64,000 nt of DNA, taken from assembly GCF_016650695.1 (NCBI RefSeq), contig NZ_JAEKFH010000003.1, forward strand, positions 1,446,001-1,510,000, read 5' to 3'. Each line of letters starts with the position of its first letter. The stretch's first letter is position 1. A program made the translations under genes and the position numbers. Of this stretch, positions 19,192 through 28,363 are shown one piece after another. The DNA is from Pseudomonas sp. TH41. Its GTDB lineage: Bacteria; Pseudomonadota; Gammaproteobacteria; Pseudomonadales; Pseudomonadaceae. The notes under the pieces were generated by a model. That model did not search any database, was not told the origin of the DNA, and saw only the letters and a list, made by a program, of their open reading frames with translations.

Positions 19192-20136
19192 ATGAACAGT
19201 CGCATTACCATGGGCCTGGCCGGGTTGTTTCTGGTGGGCGCCATCATTGCCGGTTACTGGGGGCTCATGTTGAGCCGTCAACCGTCCCCCGAGCCTGTCG
19301 CTCAACCTGCCGTTGTCGCCGCCACGCCAACTGTCCAGACTCCTGCGCCAGTGGAAGACCCTACTCGTCAGCCGGTGGTCGTGCTGCTGCATGACGTGCC
19401 GCCGTTCGTGGCGATTACCGCCGCCGATGTGACCCTGGAAAAACTCCGCACGGCCCCCGCCGGCAGTCTGACCCGTCTCGATCAAGTCATTGGCCGCACA
19501 CCCTGGCGTGCGCTGACCGCCGGCAGCTGGCTCAACGATGAAAGCTTCGAGGCTGGCGGCAGACTGGCGCGGATGATTCGTCCCGATGAACGCGCACTCG
19601 CCGTCGCGGTGGACGAAGTGATCGACGCCGGTGGGCAACTGATGCCAGGGGACTACGTTGATGTGCTGCTGTTTCTGCGCATGGACAGCAACAACCTTCA
19701 GTCGTCGGCTCAGCTGGTGGTACCCGCATTGCGGGTGCTCGGGGTGGGTGAACAATTGGGGTTGACCAACGACGGCCATCCCTCGAGCACGGCACTCGGC
19801 AACGACGAAAAACTCAATCAGAACCAACTGCGCGCCAGCGCACGCACGGTGTTACTCGCCGTCCCCGAACAGCTCCTGAGTCGACTGATGCTGGCAACCC
19901 AGGCCGGCATGCTGCGCCTGGCCGTGCGCAGTGCCGATGAAAAACGCCTGGCGCACTACTGGGCCGGGGAACGTGATTCATCGGCCAACCTCGCTAGCGC
20001 CAACCGCGAGCTGATCCAGTTCAGTCAACTAGCCATGACCGCTCCCCCCAAACCTGTCGCCACGGCTGGCACAGTCGCCCCGCGCAAGTCGAGCGTGGAA
20101 GTCATTCGCGGCAGTGAAATCACCCAAACCCCCTGA
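19192..20136 (+). CDS. rcpC: Flp pilus assembly protein RcpC/CpaB
   Basis: A 314-aa periplasmic protein of the Tad secretion machine, thought to act with the secretin RcpA at the outer membrane. An N-terminal anchor (residues 6-28, ITMGLAGLFLVGAIIAGYWG) is followed by a SAF-type domain (about 60-125) and an extended C-terminal region. The ATG has GGGAG upstream. It is first in the rightward run of rcpC, rcpA, tadZ, tadA, tadB, tadC, tadD and a DUF3613 gene. Confidence 0.92.
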   Translation: MNSRITMGLAGLFLVGAIIAGYWGLMLSRQPSPEPVAQPAVVAATPTVQTPAPVEDPTRQPVVVLLHDVPPFVAITAADVTLEKLRTAPAGSLTRLDQVIGRTPWRALTAGSWLNDESFEAGGRLARMIRPDERALAVAVDEVIDAGGQLMPGDYVDVLLFLRMDSNNLQSSAQLVVPALRVLGVGEQLGLTNDGHPSSTALGNDEKLNQNQLRASARTVLLAVPEQLLSRLMLATQAGMLRLAVRSADEKRLAHYWAGERDSSANLASANRELIQFSQLAMTAPPKPVATAGTVAPRKSSVEVIRGSEITQTP

Positions 20137-20157
20137 GTCGAGCAAGGACGCATCTAA

Positions 20158-21420
20158 ATGCGCAGAGTTTCCATGCCCCTGTTCCACAGCTTGCTCTGGG
20201 TCTCCCTCTTGAGCGGGCTTCCGTTCACGACGACGGTTGCCGCTGTCGGAAATTGCGCCGCGCTGGGCTCGATGCCGGCCGTGCTGGAAGTCGGTGAAGG
20301 GCTGCAACAGGCGATACAATCGCCCGTAGCGATCACCCGCGTGGCGGTGGGCGATCCGAAAATTGCCGACGTGCGAGTCAACGGCAATCAAGCCTTCCTG
20401 CTCACCGGCATGGCCCCCGGCGCCACCAGCCTGATGGTCTGGACGGCCTGTGCCAGCGCGCCGCGTCAAAGCATGGTGTTCGTTCAAGGACGGGCCACCA
20501 CGGCCATGACCACCGCCACCCAATTACCGTCCGATGACCCGCTGCTGCCATCGCAAGTGCAGACCGACATCCGTTTCGTCGAAGTCAGCCGGACCAAACT
20601 GAAAGAAGCCGGCACGTCCATTTTCGGCAAAAGCTCGAACTTTCTTTTCGGCTCCCCCGGCACTGTGCCGAATACCGCTGTGACGCCTGGTGTGCTGCCG
20701 CTGCGCAACATCGATCCGCGGATCGCCGTGCCGAGCATTCCCTTGGCCAACGACGTGTACAACATCGTCGCCGGCGGCGGTAACTTCCTCGCCATCATCA
20801 ATGCCATGGAAAGCAGTGGCTTCGCCTACACACTGGCGCGGCCCAGCCTGGTGGCCATCAGCGGGCAGAGCGCGAGTTTCCTGGCCGGTGGTGAGATCCC
20901 GATTCCGGTGCCCAGCGCCAACAGCAACAGCTATTCCATCGAATACAAGGAATTCGGTATCCGCCTGACACTCACGCCGACCGTGGTCAGCCACGACCGC
21001 ATCGCCCTGAAAGTGGCGCCCGAGGTCAGCGAACTCGACTTCAACAATGGCGTGACCATCGGTGGCACCACCGTCCCGGCGTTCACTATTCGCCGCACGG
21101 ACACCAGCATTTCCCTCGCCGATGGCGAGAGCTTTGTCATCAGCGGCTTGATCAGCACCCAAAACGCCTCACAGGTGAGCAAATTCCCCGGCCTGGGCGA
21201 CATCCCGATTCTCGGCGCTTTTTTTCGCAGCTCATCCATCAAACGTGAAGAGCGTGAACTGTTGATGATCGTCACGCCGCACCTGGTTCAACCCTTGGCG
21301 GCCAACGCACAACTGCCGTCATTGCCCGGTGAAAAATTGCGCAACTACGACCCGAACTGGTATCGCCTGTACTTCCTCGAAAACGGCAATTTTGATAAGC
21401 GCAGCGGGTTATCACAATGA
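20158..21420 (+). CDS. rcpA: Flp pilus secretin RcpA/CpaC
   Basis: A 420-aa outer-membrane secretin through which the Flp pilus leaves the cell. Signal peptide (about 1-30), then the pilus-assembly N-terminal domain (LEVGEGLQQAIQSPVAITRV), and a C-terminal secretin domain with the characteristic SLADGESFVISGLI and FPGLGDIPILGAFFRSS. The length is normal for CpaC/RcpA. AAGGA precedes the ATG. Its stop overlaps the tadZ start (ATGA), indicating coupled translation. Confidence 0.95.
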   Translation: MRRVSMPLFHSLLWVSLLSGLPFTTTVAAVGNCAALGSMPAVLEVGEGLQQAIQSPVAITRVAVGDPKIADVRVNGNQAFLLTGMAPGATSLMVWTACASAPRQSMVFVQGRATTAMTTATQLPSDDPLLPSQVQTDIRFVEVSRTKLKEAGTSIFGKSSNFLFGSPGTVPNTAVTPGVLPLRNIDPRIAVPSIPLANDVYNIVAGGGNFLAIINAMESSGFAYTLARPSLVAISGQSASFLAGGEIPIPVPSANSNSYSIEYKEFGIRLTLTPTVVSHDRIALKVAPEVSELDFNNGVTIGGTTVPAFTIRRTDTSISLADGESFVISGLISTQNASQVSKFPGLGDIPILGAFFRSSSIKREERELLMIVTPHLVQPLAANAQLPSLPGEKLRNYDPNWYRLYFLENGNFDKRSGLSQ

Positions 21421-22607
21421 GCCAGAATCTCTGTCAAACCTTCCTCGCGATTACGCGCAACAGCACTGACCTTGAGTGGCTGCAAGGTGCTCTCGCCCCG
21501 TTGGGCCAGGTGGTCAGCGCCGAGGGCGGCAGCCTCGACGAATTGTTGGCGCTGGTGGACGTGACCCTGGCCAGTCTGGTGTTCGTCGGGCTGGATCGTG
21601 AACATGTGGTGGCTCAGAGCACCCTGATCGAAGGCGCTCTGGAGGCCAAGCCGATGTTGGCGATCGTCGCGTTGGGCGACGGTATGGATAATCAGCTTGT
21701 GCTGAATGCTATGCGCGCCGGGGCACGGGACTTCGTCGCCTATGGTTCTCGCTCCAGTGAAGTCGCAGGTCTGGTGCGACGACTGAGCAAGCGCCTGCCG
21801 CCGGTGGCACCAAACACGCACCTGGGTGGTTTGACCGTGCTCTACGGCGTGCAGACCAATGCCGACGGCGCACTGCTTGCCACCCACATGGCACAAGTGG
21901 TGCAAAAGAGCGGGCAACACACCTTGTTGCTCGACCTGGGCCTGCCACGCGGCGACAGCCTGGCCTTGCTCGGCCTGGAAAGTTCGTTTCACTTCGGCGA
22001 TGCCTTGCGGCATTTGCGGCGCCTCGACGCAACGCTGATCGACAGCGCGTTCACCTGCAGCGAGGCCGGGATGCGGATCCTTGCCTACGCCAGCAACGAC
22101 GAACTGCTGGAGCACACCAGTGCCGCCGAGTTGTACATGTTGCTCAGCGCCCTGCGCCAACACTTCCAGCACATTGTGGTGAACCTCACCGGCCAGCCCG
22201 ACAGTGAAGCCTTGCGCACCTTCGTCAGTCATTGCGACAAGCTGTTGTGGTACACCGACCAGAACGTGCTCGACTGCCGCCGCAACCTGGCCGTGCTCAA
22301 CCTCTGGCGCGAAAAAGGTATGAAGCTCGATCACGCCCGGCTGCTGGTGGACCGCTACCTGCGCAACGTCGCGCCGGACTCTGACACCCTCGGTAAAAGC
22401 TTTGGCATGGAGGTCATCGCGACGCTCGCCTACAGCCCGGAAGTGCGCCTTAACGCCAAAAACCAGGGCATTACCCTGTTCGAGCTAGCCCCACGGGAAG
22501 GCCTGACCCAAAGCCTGCGAACCCTCGGCGAATGTCTGGCCAAGCGCTACGAAGGGCTGGCCAAACCCAAGGTGGGCTGGTTTAACCGGTTGAGGGGCGC
22601 GCAATGA
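21417..22607 (+). CDS. tadZ: Pilus assembly ATPase-like protein TadZ/CpaE
   Basis: A 396-aa cytoplasmic protein of the Tad locus with an N-terminal receiver-like domain (about 1-125) and a ParA/MinD-like domain (about 135-380). TadZ localises the Tad machine, often at a pole. The P-loop position reads YGVQTNADGALLAT and lacks the Lys and the glycine-rich motif of a deviant Walker A, while the nearby LLLDLGLPRGD retains a Walker A'-like Asp. This suggests reduced or absent ATP hydrolysis. It overlaps both neighbours by four bases. Confidence 0.93.
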   Translation: MSQNLCQTFLAITRNSTDLEWLQGALAPLGQVVSAEGGSLDELLALVDVTLASLVFVGLDREHVVAQSTLIEGALEAKPMLAIVALGDGMDNQLVLNAMRAGARDFVAYGSRSSEVAGLVRRLSKRLPPVAPNTHLGGLTVLYGVQTNADGALLATHMAQVVQKSGQHTLLLDLGLPRGDSLALLGLESSFHFGDALRHLRRLDATLIDSAFTCSEAGMRILAYASNDELLEHTSAAELYMLLSALRQHFQHIVVNLTGQPDSEALRTFVSHCDKLLWYTDQNVLDCRRNLAVLNLWREKGMKLDHARLLVDRYLRNVAPDSDTLGKSFGMEVIATLAYSPEVRLNAKNQGITLFELAPREGLTQSLRTLGECLAKRYEGLAKPKVGWFNRLRGAQ

Positions 22608-23884
22608 GTGGCGAAAAACTCTTCGGTGCCCCCCAACGTGGGCCGGTGGGCAATACGGATCACGATGGCCTGAAACTGGTACTGCACCGCTACATCATCG
22701 ACGCCATCGAAGAGTCCGGAAAAAACCTGCTGGAAGGTTCGCGGCAGGTACTGTCGCAGTTCGTCATCGACAAGATTGCCGAGTACATCGCCCGGCTGCA
22801 CCTGGCGATTTCCCGTTACGAAATGGAGCGCCTGGCCGAAGAAATCGTCGACGAACTCACCGGTTTCGGCCCGCTGGAAGTCCTGCTGCGCGACCCGGCG
22901 GTGACCGAGATTCTGGTCAACGGTCCGCACCGGGTGTTTGTCGAACGCGACGGTGTGCTGCATCAAAGTGACCTTCGTTTTATCGATGCCCACCACGTCG
23001 AACGGGTGATGCAACGGATCCTCGCGCCCCTTGGCCGACGACTCGATGAATCGTCGCCGATGGTCGATGCGCGCCTGCCCGACGGCAGCCGGGTCAACGC
23101 GATCATTCCGCCGATTGCCCTCGATGGCCCGTGCCTGTCGATTCGAAAGTTTCGCAAGGACATGCTCAAAAGCTCTGACCTGGTGGCAATGCAAACCATC
23201 GACCAGGCGATCTTCGATTTCATTCAGGACGCCGTGGGCAAGCGCTGCAACATTCTGATCAGCGGCGGCACCGGCACCGGCAAGACCACACTGCTGAACA
23301 TTCTCAGCCAGTTGATCAATCCTCACGAACGGCTGGTCACCATCGAAGACATCGCCGAATTGCAGCTCGGCCACCCTCATGTGGTGCGCCTGGAAACGCG
23401 TCCGCCGAATGCCGAAGGGCACGGCGAAGTGAAGGCCAGCGACCTGATCCGCAACGCCCTGCGGATGCGCCCGGACCGGATCATCCTCGGCGAAATACGA
23501 GGCGTGGAAGTGCTCGACGTGTTGACGGCGATGAACACCGGCCACGACGGTTCCATGAGCACAGTGCACGCCAACAATGCCCAGGATGCGCTGTTGCGTC
23601 TGGAGACGTTAGTCGGGCTGACGGGCCGGACCATTGCCGAACGCACCTTGCGGCAGATGATCTGTGCCGCCCTGGATGTGGTGATCCAGTTGACGCGTAT
23701 GCCCGATGGCCGCCGCTGCGTCAGCGAGGTGGTGGAGGTGGTCGGCATCCGTGAAGACGTGTACGTCACCAACACGCTGTTCCGACTCGACCGACGCAAC
23801 GGTTTCGGTTTTATGCGCGAGGCGGTCAACCCCGCCGGCGACAAACTGCGCCGCGAGACGGCGTTTATCCCTTCCGCGTACTGA
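22604..23884 (+). CDS. tadA: Secretion ATPase TadA/CpaF
   Basis: A 426-aa cytoplasmic hexameric ATPase driving Flp pilus assembly, type II/IV secretion family. Walker A is GGTGTGKT at 221-228, with the following Asp/His box (TIEDIAELQLGHPHVVRLE), Walker B (RPDRIILGEIRG) and HAN (STVHANNAQDALLRLE). Length and motifs are canonical. The ATG lies in the tadZ stop overlap. Confidence 0.97.
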   Translation: MSGEKLFGAPQRGPVGNTDHDGLKLVLHRYIIDAIEESGKNLLEGSRQVLSQFVIDKIAEYIARLHLAISRYEMERLAEEIVDELTGFGPLEVLLRDPAVTEILVNGPHRVFVERDGVLHQSDLRFIDAHHVERVMQRILAPLGRRLDESSPMVDARLPDGSRVNAIIPPIALDGPCLSIRKFRKDMLKSSDLVAMQTIDQAIFDFIQDAVGKRCNILISGGTGTGKTTLLNILSQLINPHERLVTIEDIAELQLGHPHVVRLETRPPNAEGHGEVKASDLIRNALRMRPDRIILGEIRGVEVLDVLTAMNTGHDGSMSTVHANNAQDALLRLETLVGLTGRTIAERTLRQMICAALDVVIQLTRMPDGRRCVSEVVEVVGIREDVYVTNTLFRLDRRNGFGFMREAVNPAGDKLRRETAFIPSAY

Positions 23885-23894
23885 AGGCCTTGGC

Positions 23895-24779
23895 ATGCTG
23901 AAACCGGTGCTGCTCGTTCTCATATGCCTGGTCTTGCTTGGCTTGTCGATCCGCCTGTTCTACCGCGGTTTGCGCCAGGCCGGCACCCAGCGGGTGCTGG
24001 GGCGCCTGAGCCAGGGGCAAGTTCAACGGGAGGTGGAAAAAACCACCTGGGCGGGACTGGAGCGGGCCTTTTTGCGAGCAGGTCTGGGGCGGCCAACCGA
24101 CCGACTGAGGGGGTGGCTGCTGCTCTGGGCGGTGGGGATCTTTCTTGGTTTTGCCGTGGGTGGCTGGTTCGGTTTACTGCTTTTTTTGGTGGTTCCTCCC
24201 CTGGCTGCACGGCTGTATATCAGCTGGCGTTATAAGCGCCGACTCAAGCGCATGATCGAACAATTGCCGCAACTGCTCGACCACGCAGTGCGCAGCCTAA
24301 AGTCCGGACGCACCTTGGCCGATGCAGTGTTGAGCGCTATCGAGGTCGCTGAAGATCCGCTGAAAAACGCCATGAGCCGGGTTCAGCGCAATGTGCAATT
24401 GGGCGTCAGCCTGCCAGACGCTGCCTCGGACCTCGCGGAGCTGTATGAGAAAGACGAACTGCGTTTATTCGCACTCGGGTTGAAGGTCAATCACCGCTAC
24501 GGCGGCAATGCCAGTGAGTTGCTGGAGAACCTGATCAAGATGATTCGCGAACGTGAACAGGCTGCACGCCAATTGAGCGCCCTGACCGGAGAAACCCGGG
24601 TGACGGCGTGGGTGCTGGGTGGTTTGCCGATTGTCCTGGCCGGCTATTTCCTGATCACCAATCCTCACTATTTACTCGCCATGTGGCACGACAGTTCCGG
24701 GCAAATCATGCTCGCGAGCGCGTTCGGCCTGCAGGTGGTGGGTAGCCTGGCGCTCTGGCGCATGTTGCGCAGTGTATGA
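23895..24779 (+). CDS. tadB: Tad inner-membrane platform protein TadB
   Basis: A 294-aa polytopic inner-membrane protein of the GspF/TadB family that forms part of the pilus platform. Hydrophobic segments lie at 4-22, about 85-110, and at the C-terminus, with the T2SSF core between (LPQLLDHAVRSLKSGRTLAD and KVNHRYGGNASELLENLIKM). The frame is open upstream to 23706, but ATG 23895, 10 bases after the tadA stop, gives the usual TadB start. Its stop overlaps the tadC start. Confidence 0.93.
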   Translation: MLKPVLLVLICLVLLGLSIRLFYRGLRQAGTQRVLGRLSQGQVQREVEKTTWAGLERAFLRAGLGRPTDRLRGWLLLWAVGIFLGFAVGGWFGLLLFLVVPPLAARLYISWRYKRRLKRMIEQLPQLLDHAVRSLKSGRTLADAVLSAIEVAEDPLKNAMSRVQRNVQLGVSLPDAASDLAELYEKDELRLFALGLKVNHRYGGNASELLENLIKMIREREQAARQLSALTGETRVTAWVLGGLPIVLAGYFLITNPHYLLAMWHDSSGQIMLASAFGLQVVGSLALWRMLRSV

Positions 24780-25666
24780 AAGTACCGCTGCTGATCAGTG
24801 CGTTGCTGTTTTTGGGGGCCGCCCTGCTGCTATTCAGCGTGTTGCTGGAACAGCGTCGACGGATTCGTCAGGTGGCCCAGCGCCTGGACGGAAAACTGCT
24901 GAGCGACCATCAGGTGGGTCACTGGCTGCAACTGCTCGGCAACAGCCGGATCGGTCAACGTGCGGTCAATCTGGACAACGAAACGCAGACGCTGCTGAAC
25001 CGTCTAGGCTGGCGTAGCGCCCGGCGACGCTCGCTGTTCGCGGCATTCCAGGTGGGGGGGCCGGTGCTGGCGCTGGCCCTGAGCCTGCTGATCCAGGGCG
25101 TGTTTTTTCCCCATGTGGACAACCACTGGCTCGCCCCGGCCTTCGCCACCGGTGCCGGTTACTTGTTGCCCAAACGCCTGCTCGCGGCGGCCGCGCACCG
25201 TCGTCAAAAACAATTGGCGACCGAGATTTCCACCTTCATCCCGCTGCTTCGCATCCTGTTCGAATCGGGCATGGCGGTGGAGCAGTCGCTGCGAGTTCTG
25301 AGCCACGAAGGAAAACAGTTATTGCCGGCGCTGACCCATGAACTGCGCCTGGTGCTGGCCCGTGTCGACTCCGGCCTGGAACTGGGCGAAGAACTGAGCA
25401 AGGCCACCCGATTGCTCGCGGTGGATGAGTTCACCGACACCTGCGTCATCCTTCAACAGCTGATCCATCAGGGTGGCGGCGCGATGAAATCCCTGCTGTC
25501 GCTCAAGCAGCTGCTCGATGACCGCCGCCTGACACGCTTGCAGGAATACATCTCCAGAATGTCCGCCAAAATGTCCGTCGTGATGATGTTGTTTCTCTTC
25601 CCGGCGTTATTGATCGTGCTCGCTGGCCCGGGTTTTACTGCCCTGGCCCGAGCCTTTGCTTCTTAG
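24776..25666 (+). CDS. tadC: Tad inner-membrane platform protein TadC
   Basis: A 296-aa GspF-family membrane protein paired with TadB as the platform. Hydrophobic stretches occur at the N-terminus (LLISALLFLGAALLLFSVLL), in the middle and at the C-terminus; the cytoplasmic core carries FIPLLRILFESGMAVEQSLR. It starts inside the tadB stop (ATGA). Confidence 0.93.
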   Translation: MKVPLLISALLFLGAALLLFSVLLEQRRRIRQVAQRLDGKLLSDHQVGHWLQLLGNSRIGQRAVNLDNETQTLLNRLGWRSARRRSLFAAFQVGGPVLALALSLLIQGVFFPHVDNHWLAPAFATGAGYLLPKRLLAAAAHRRQKQLATEISTFIPLLRILFESGMAVEQSLRVLSHEGKQLLPALTHELRLVLARVDSGLELGEELSKATRLLAVDEFTDTCVILQQLIHQGGGAMKSLLSLKQLLDDRRLTRLQEYISRMSAKMSVVMMLFLFPALLIVLAGPGFTALARAFAS

Positions 25667-25676
25667 AGGGAACGTA

Positions 25677-26390
25677 ATGAAAGCAATGATCGCCGGTTTG
25701 AGTCTGCTGTTGTTAAGTGGGTGCGCGAGCGACGGCCAGGCCCCCTGGAGCGCGTTGGCCAACACCGCCAGTTGCGGCAAATTAAGCTCGGATGAACAGC
25801 TGACGCTGAACCTCGCCGACGACATGGCCAACGACGGAAAATTGCACGCCAGCCTGGCCAACCTGCAAAGCCTTCCCGACAACCAGGCCGACGTACGTTT
25901 GCGCAAAGCCAAGGTTTATCGTTTGCTGGGACGCAGTGAAGCCGAGCCGTTGTACCGCAGCCTGCTCGGCAGTTGCCTGGCTGCCGAAGCCGAACACGGC
26001 CTCGGCCAACTCGCCGCCGCCAAGAGCGACAACGGCCTGGCCTTGACCCACCTGCAACGGGCCGCACGGCTGGCGCCCACCGACGAGAAAATCCGTAACG
26101 ACCTGGGCGTCGTGTACCTCAACCAATTACAGATGGAGGATGCGCGATTCGAGTTCCTGACGGCCATGGAACTCAAGCAGAGCGACTCGTTGGCCGCGCT
26201 GAACCTGGTCACGCTGCTGATCTATCAGGACGACTGGAGCCGCGCCGCTGAACTGGTCAGCCGCTTCGGCTTGAGTCCCTCCCAGGTCACCGAAGCCCAG
26301 GCCCGCGCGGAAAAACTCAAGACCACCGGCAAACCCGCCCCGACCGTTGCGAACCAGGTGGCTGCCGTCGCCACAACGTCCCTTCAATAA
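25677..26390 (+). CDS. tadD: Tad pilotin-like TPR lipoprotein TadD
   Basis: A 237-aa lipoprotein: MKAMIAGLSLLLLSGC is a short signal with lipobox LSGC, so the mature protein starts at Cys16. The remaining body has tetratricopeptide-like repeats (for example GNDLGVVYLNQLQMEDARFE-type helices at about 140-200). TadD probably helps secretin assembly. ATG 25677 with GAGGG upstream is preferred to the earlier 25656. Confidence 0.9.
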   Translation: MKAMIAGLSLLLLSGCASDGQAPWSALANTASCGKLSSDEQLTLNLADDMANDGKLHASLANLQSLPDNQADVRLRKAKVYRLLGRSEAEPLYRSLLGSCLAAEAEHGLGQLAAAKSDNGLALTHLQRAARLAPTDEKIRNDLGVVYLNQLQMEDARFEFLTAMELKQSDSLAALNLVTLLIYQDDWSRAAELVSRFGLSPSQVTEAQARAEKLKTTGKPAPTVANQVAAVATTSLQ

Positions 26391-26402
26391 GGAGAGGACC
26401 TG

Positions 26403-26678
26403 ATGAAACCGACCACCCTCTACTACCTCGGCCTGCTGGCCATGCCCCTCACGGCCCACGCCATCGACGCCGGCCCCGCCTCGCCCCAACAACAGGAAAC
26501 CGAAGGCTGGCTGCAACTGCAAAGCAGCAACAAGGCTGCCTCAACCACCCCCCAGACCTCCACCGCGGCCGAGCGAGAACTGAGCCTGCAGCGGTGGTTG
26601 AAAAGTTATCAGCATGAGATCCCGCAATACTTTGATCAAGACGCGGGTGGGCAGGTGAATAGCGGGTCCGGGGGGTAG
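26403..26678 (+). CDS. DUF3613-type periplasmic protein of the Tad locus
   Basis: A 91-aa protein with a signal peptide (MKPTTLYYLGLLAMPLTAHA) and a short mature part with ETEGWLQLQ at about 37-45 and LQRWLKSYQHEIPQYF near residues 65-80, the pattern I associate with DUF3613 proteins next to tadD. AAGGAG precedes the ATG by 8 bases and the gene follows tadD by 12 bases, so it ends the operon. The exact role in pilus assembly is unknown. Confidence 0.8.
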   Translation: MKPTTLYYLGLLAMPLTAHAIDAGPASPQQQETEGWLQLQSSNKAASTTPQTSTAAERELSLQRWLKSYQHEIPQYFDQDAGGQVNSGSGG

Positions 26679-26752
26679 CACATAACCTGTGGGAGCGAGC
26701 CGGCTCCGGGCGGCGTTCCGACGAAAAAATTGAACGGTTGTAAGCCCTTTAT

Positions 26753-26850
26753 GTAGGAGCTGCCGAAGGCTGCGATCTTTTGATCTTTTTTGGGGCGCGA
26801 CTTCTAAAGATCAAAAGATCAAAAGATCGCAGCCTTCGGCAGCTCCTACA
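26753..26850. repeat. Family B inverted pair, possible long hairpin
   Basis: TGTAGGAGCTGCCGAAGGCTGCGATCTTT-type arm at 26753-26786 faces its complement at 26813-26850, giving an almost perfect stem of more than 30 bp with a short central spacer. The second arm carries an extra GATCAAAA tandem copy. Confidence 0.85.
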
Positions 26851-27061
26851 GTGGGACCAAGTACACCTGCAAGAGATTGGTCGGCTGTCAGGCCGCCTTC
26901 GCGAGCAGGCTCGCTCCCACAGAAAAGCAAAAACAAATCGACGTACACGCCCCGCTTCTCACCACTCAACAGGCCGAGCGTTAGCTCGCCTGCAGCTTTT
27001 GATCTACCCGCCCCTTCGGGAGGCCGAGTGGAGGTTCTGCGCAGTGGGCAGCCCGGCATGG

Positions 27062-27117
27062 ATGCCGGGCTAGCCGCCCCCGGCCATGGATGCCGGGCTA
27101 GCCGCCCCCGGCCATGG
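27062..27117. repeat. Two tandem 28-base repeats
   Basis: The unit ATGCCGGGCTAGCCGCCCCC (plus CGGCCATGG with one base shared) occurs at 27062-27089 and 27090-27117, exact in both copies. It includes self-complementary GCCGGGC/GCCCGGC elements. Confidence 0.85.
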
Positions 27118-27187
27118 ATGGCCGATGGCGGCGGGCCCACGGAGCAGGACCGGAGCGAGGGAACGCCGAGCCTTAGCGAGGGGCCGG

Positions 27188-27210
27188 ACGCTCGGGGCGA
27201 GCGTTTTTTT
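27188..27210 (+). terminator. Strong terminator-like hairpin in the repeat island
   Basis: ACGCTCG-GGG-CGAGCGT followed by seven T residues. A second dyad, CTTACTTTTTTT and AAAAAAAGTGAG, follows at 27211-27244. It is oriented to end transcription coming from tadD/DUF3613. Confidence 0.6.
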
Positions 27211-27471
27211 GCTTACTTTTTTTAGGCGTTTGTAAAAAAAGTGAGTCGCCGTAAGGGCGAAACCCTAAGCCGCCGTTACCGCAGAAATGGATATGTACAC
27301 CTGAAAGAGACTGGTCGGCTGTCAGGCCGCCATCGCAGGCAAGCCAGCTCCCACAATGGTTAGGGGTACAGCCGCAAGATCAGGTCGGCTATCAGGCCGC
27401 CTTCGTCGGAACGTCGCCCGGAGCAGGCTCACCCCCACAGTTGATTCGTGTAATTTGAACGGCGTACCGTT

Positions 27472-28260
27472 TTAGTGAGCAGTAGCGCTTTGGCGCCCCC
27501 CAGAACTACCCGGCGACGACGCCAAAGCCAACGCCAACTGCGTCCGATTATGCATATGCGTCAACCGCAACACCTGTGACACATACAATTTCACCGTGTT
27601 CTCGGTAATCCCCAACTCACAGGCAATCTGATAATTCGTCTGCCCCTTTCCCACCAACTGCGCCACGCCCAATTGCCGTGGCGACAGCTGAGTGAAAATC
27701 GTCGGAATCTTCATCCGATCCAGATCACTGACCTCGCCATCAGCAGCATCCGACCACTGCGGACCGCGTCGAACCTTATCCAGGTCCTGATACAAATCAT
27801 CGAGCGACTCGGAAAGGTACTGCAGCTTCTGATCTAAATGTCCCAATTGCAGACTCTTCTGCTGTTCCTGCAACGCCACTTCCTGACGTTGCATCCCATT
27901 GAGCAACTCGTTCAGATCAACCGGCTTCTGATAGTAATCGGCAAACCCGGCCCGCAACGCCTTGATCACATCCTGCTTGTCCGCACGCCCAGTCAGCATG
28001 ATCGCCTCGAAAGCCCGATGCTTGCCGGACAAACGTTGCAGCTCCTTAATAAGCTCGATGCCGTCGATGCCGGGCATGTGCAAATCGCAGAGCACCAGGC
28101 CGATACCCAGGTCCTCACTGAACCGCGCGATCGCTTGACTGCCGGACTTACACGGCACGCAGCGATAACCACTGCGCTCAAGGAACTCGCAAAGCTCTTC
28201 AACGATCAACGGCTGATCATCAACCACAAGGACTTTCACTGCCGAGGTAGGCTTGTTCAC
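27472..28260 (-). CDS. pprB: LuxR-type response regulator PprB-like
   Basis: A 262-aa two-component regulator with an N-terminal receiver (about 8-125; phospho-Asp D59 in VLCDLHMPGIDG) and a C-terminal LuxR HTH (LSPRQLGVAQLVGKGQTNYQ, then ITENTVKLYVSQVLRLT). GTG at 28260 with GGGAG eight bases upstream is preferred; the frame opens to 28323. It lies downstream of the prepilin peptidase on the same strand. In P. aeruginosa the PprA-PprB pair activates the flp/tad genes, and both genes are present here. Confidence 0.9.
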   Translation of the reverse strand: MNKPTSAVKVLVVDDQPLIVEELCEFLERSGYRCVPCKSGSQAIARFSEDLGIGLVLCDLHMPGIDGIELIKELQRLSGKHRAFEAIMLTGRADKQDVIKALRAGFADYYQKPVDLNELLNGMQRQEVALQEQQKSLQLGHLDQKLQYLSESLDDLYQDLDKVRRGPQWSDAADGEVSDLDRMKIPTIFTQLSPRQLGVAQLVGKGQTNYQIACELGITENTVKLYVSQVLRLTHMHNRTQLALALASSPGSSGGRQSATAH

Positions 28261-28363
28261 GGGTGACTCCCTGCAAGGCCAAAGGGCTGACCGTTCCTGT
28301 ACCGACAGCCGCGAGTTGTACAACGACAGCTTTGAAAGTAGACGTACTTTCTGACTATGTACA

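Larger units (their letters stand above)
26679..27471. repeat. Non-coding repeat island downstream of tad
   Basis: This 793-base region without a credible gene is built of several repeat types: a degenerate family A REP (26688-26710), a family B pair (26753-26850), and three degenerate copies of a roughly 60-base unit beginning GTACACCTG.AAGAGA.TGGTCGG (26861, 27295, 27366). A 28-base tandem duplication is at 27062-27117, and a strong hairpin at 27188-27210. ORFs read through it are repeat translations. Confidence 0.8.

Noticed and set aside
26851..27225. 124-aa open frame in the repeat island
   Set aside because: It translates REP and tandem repeat DNA and has no ribosome site.
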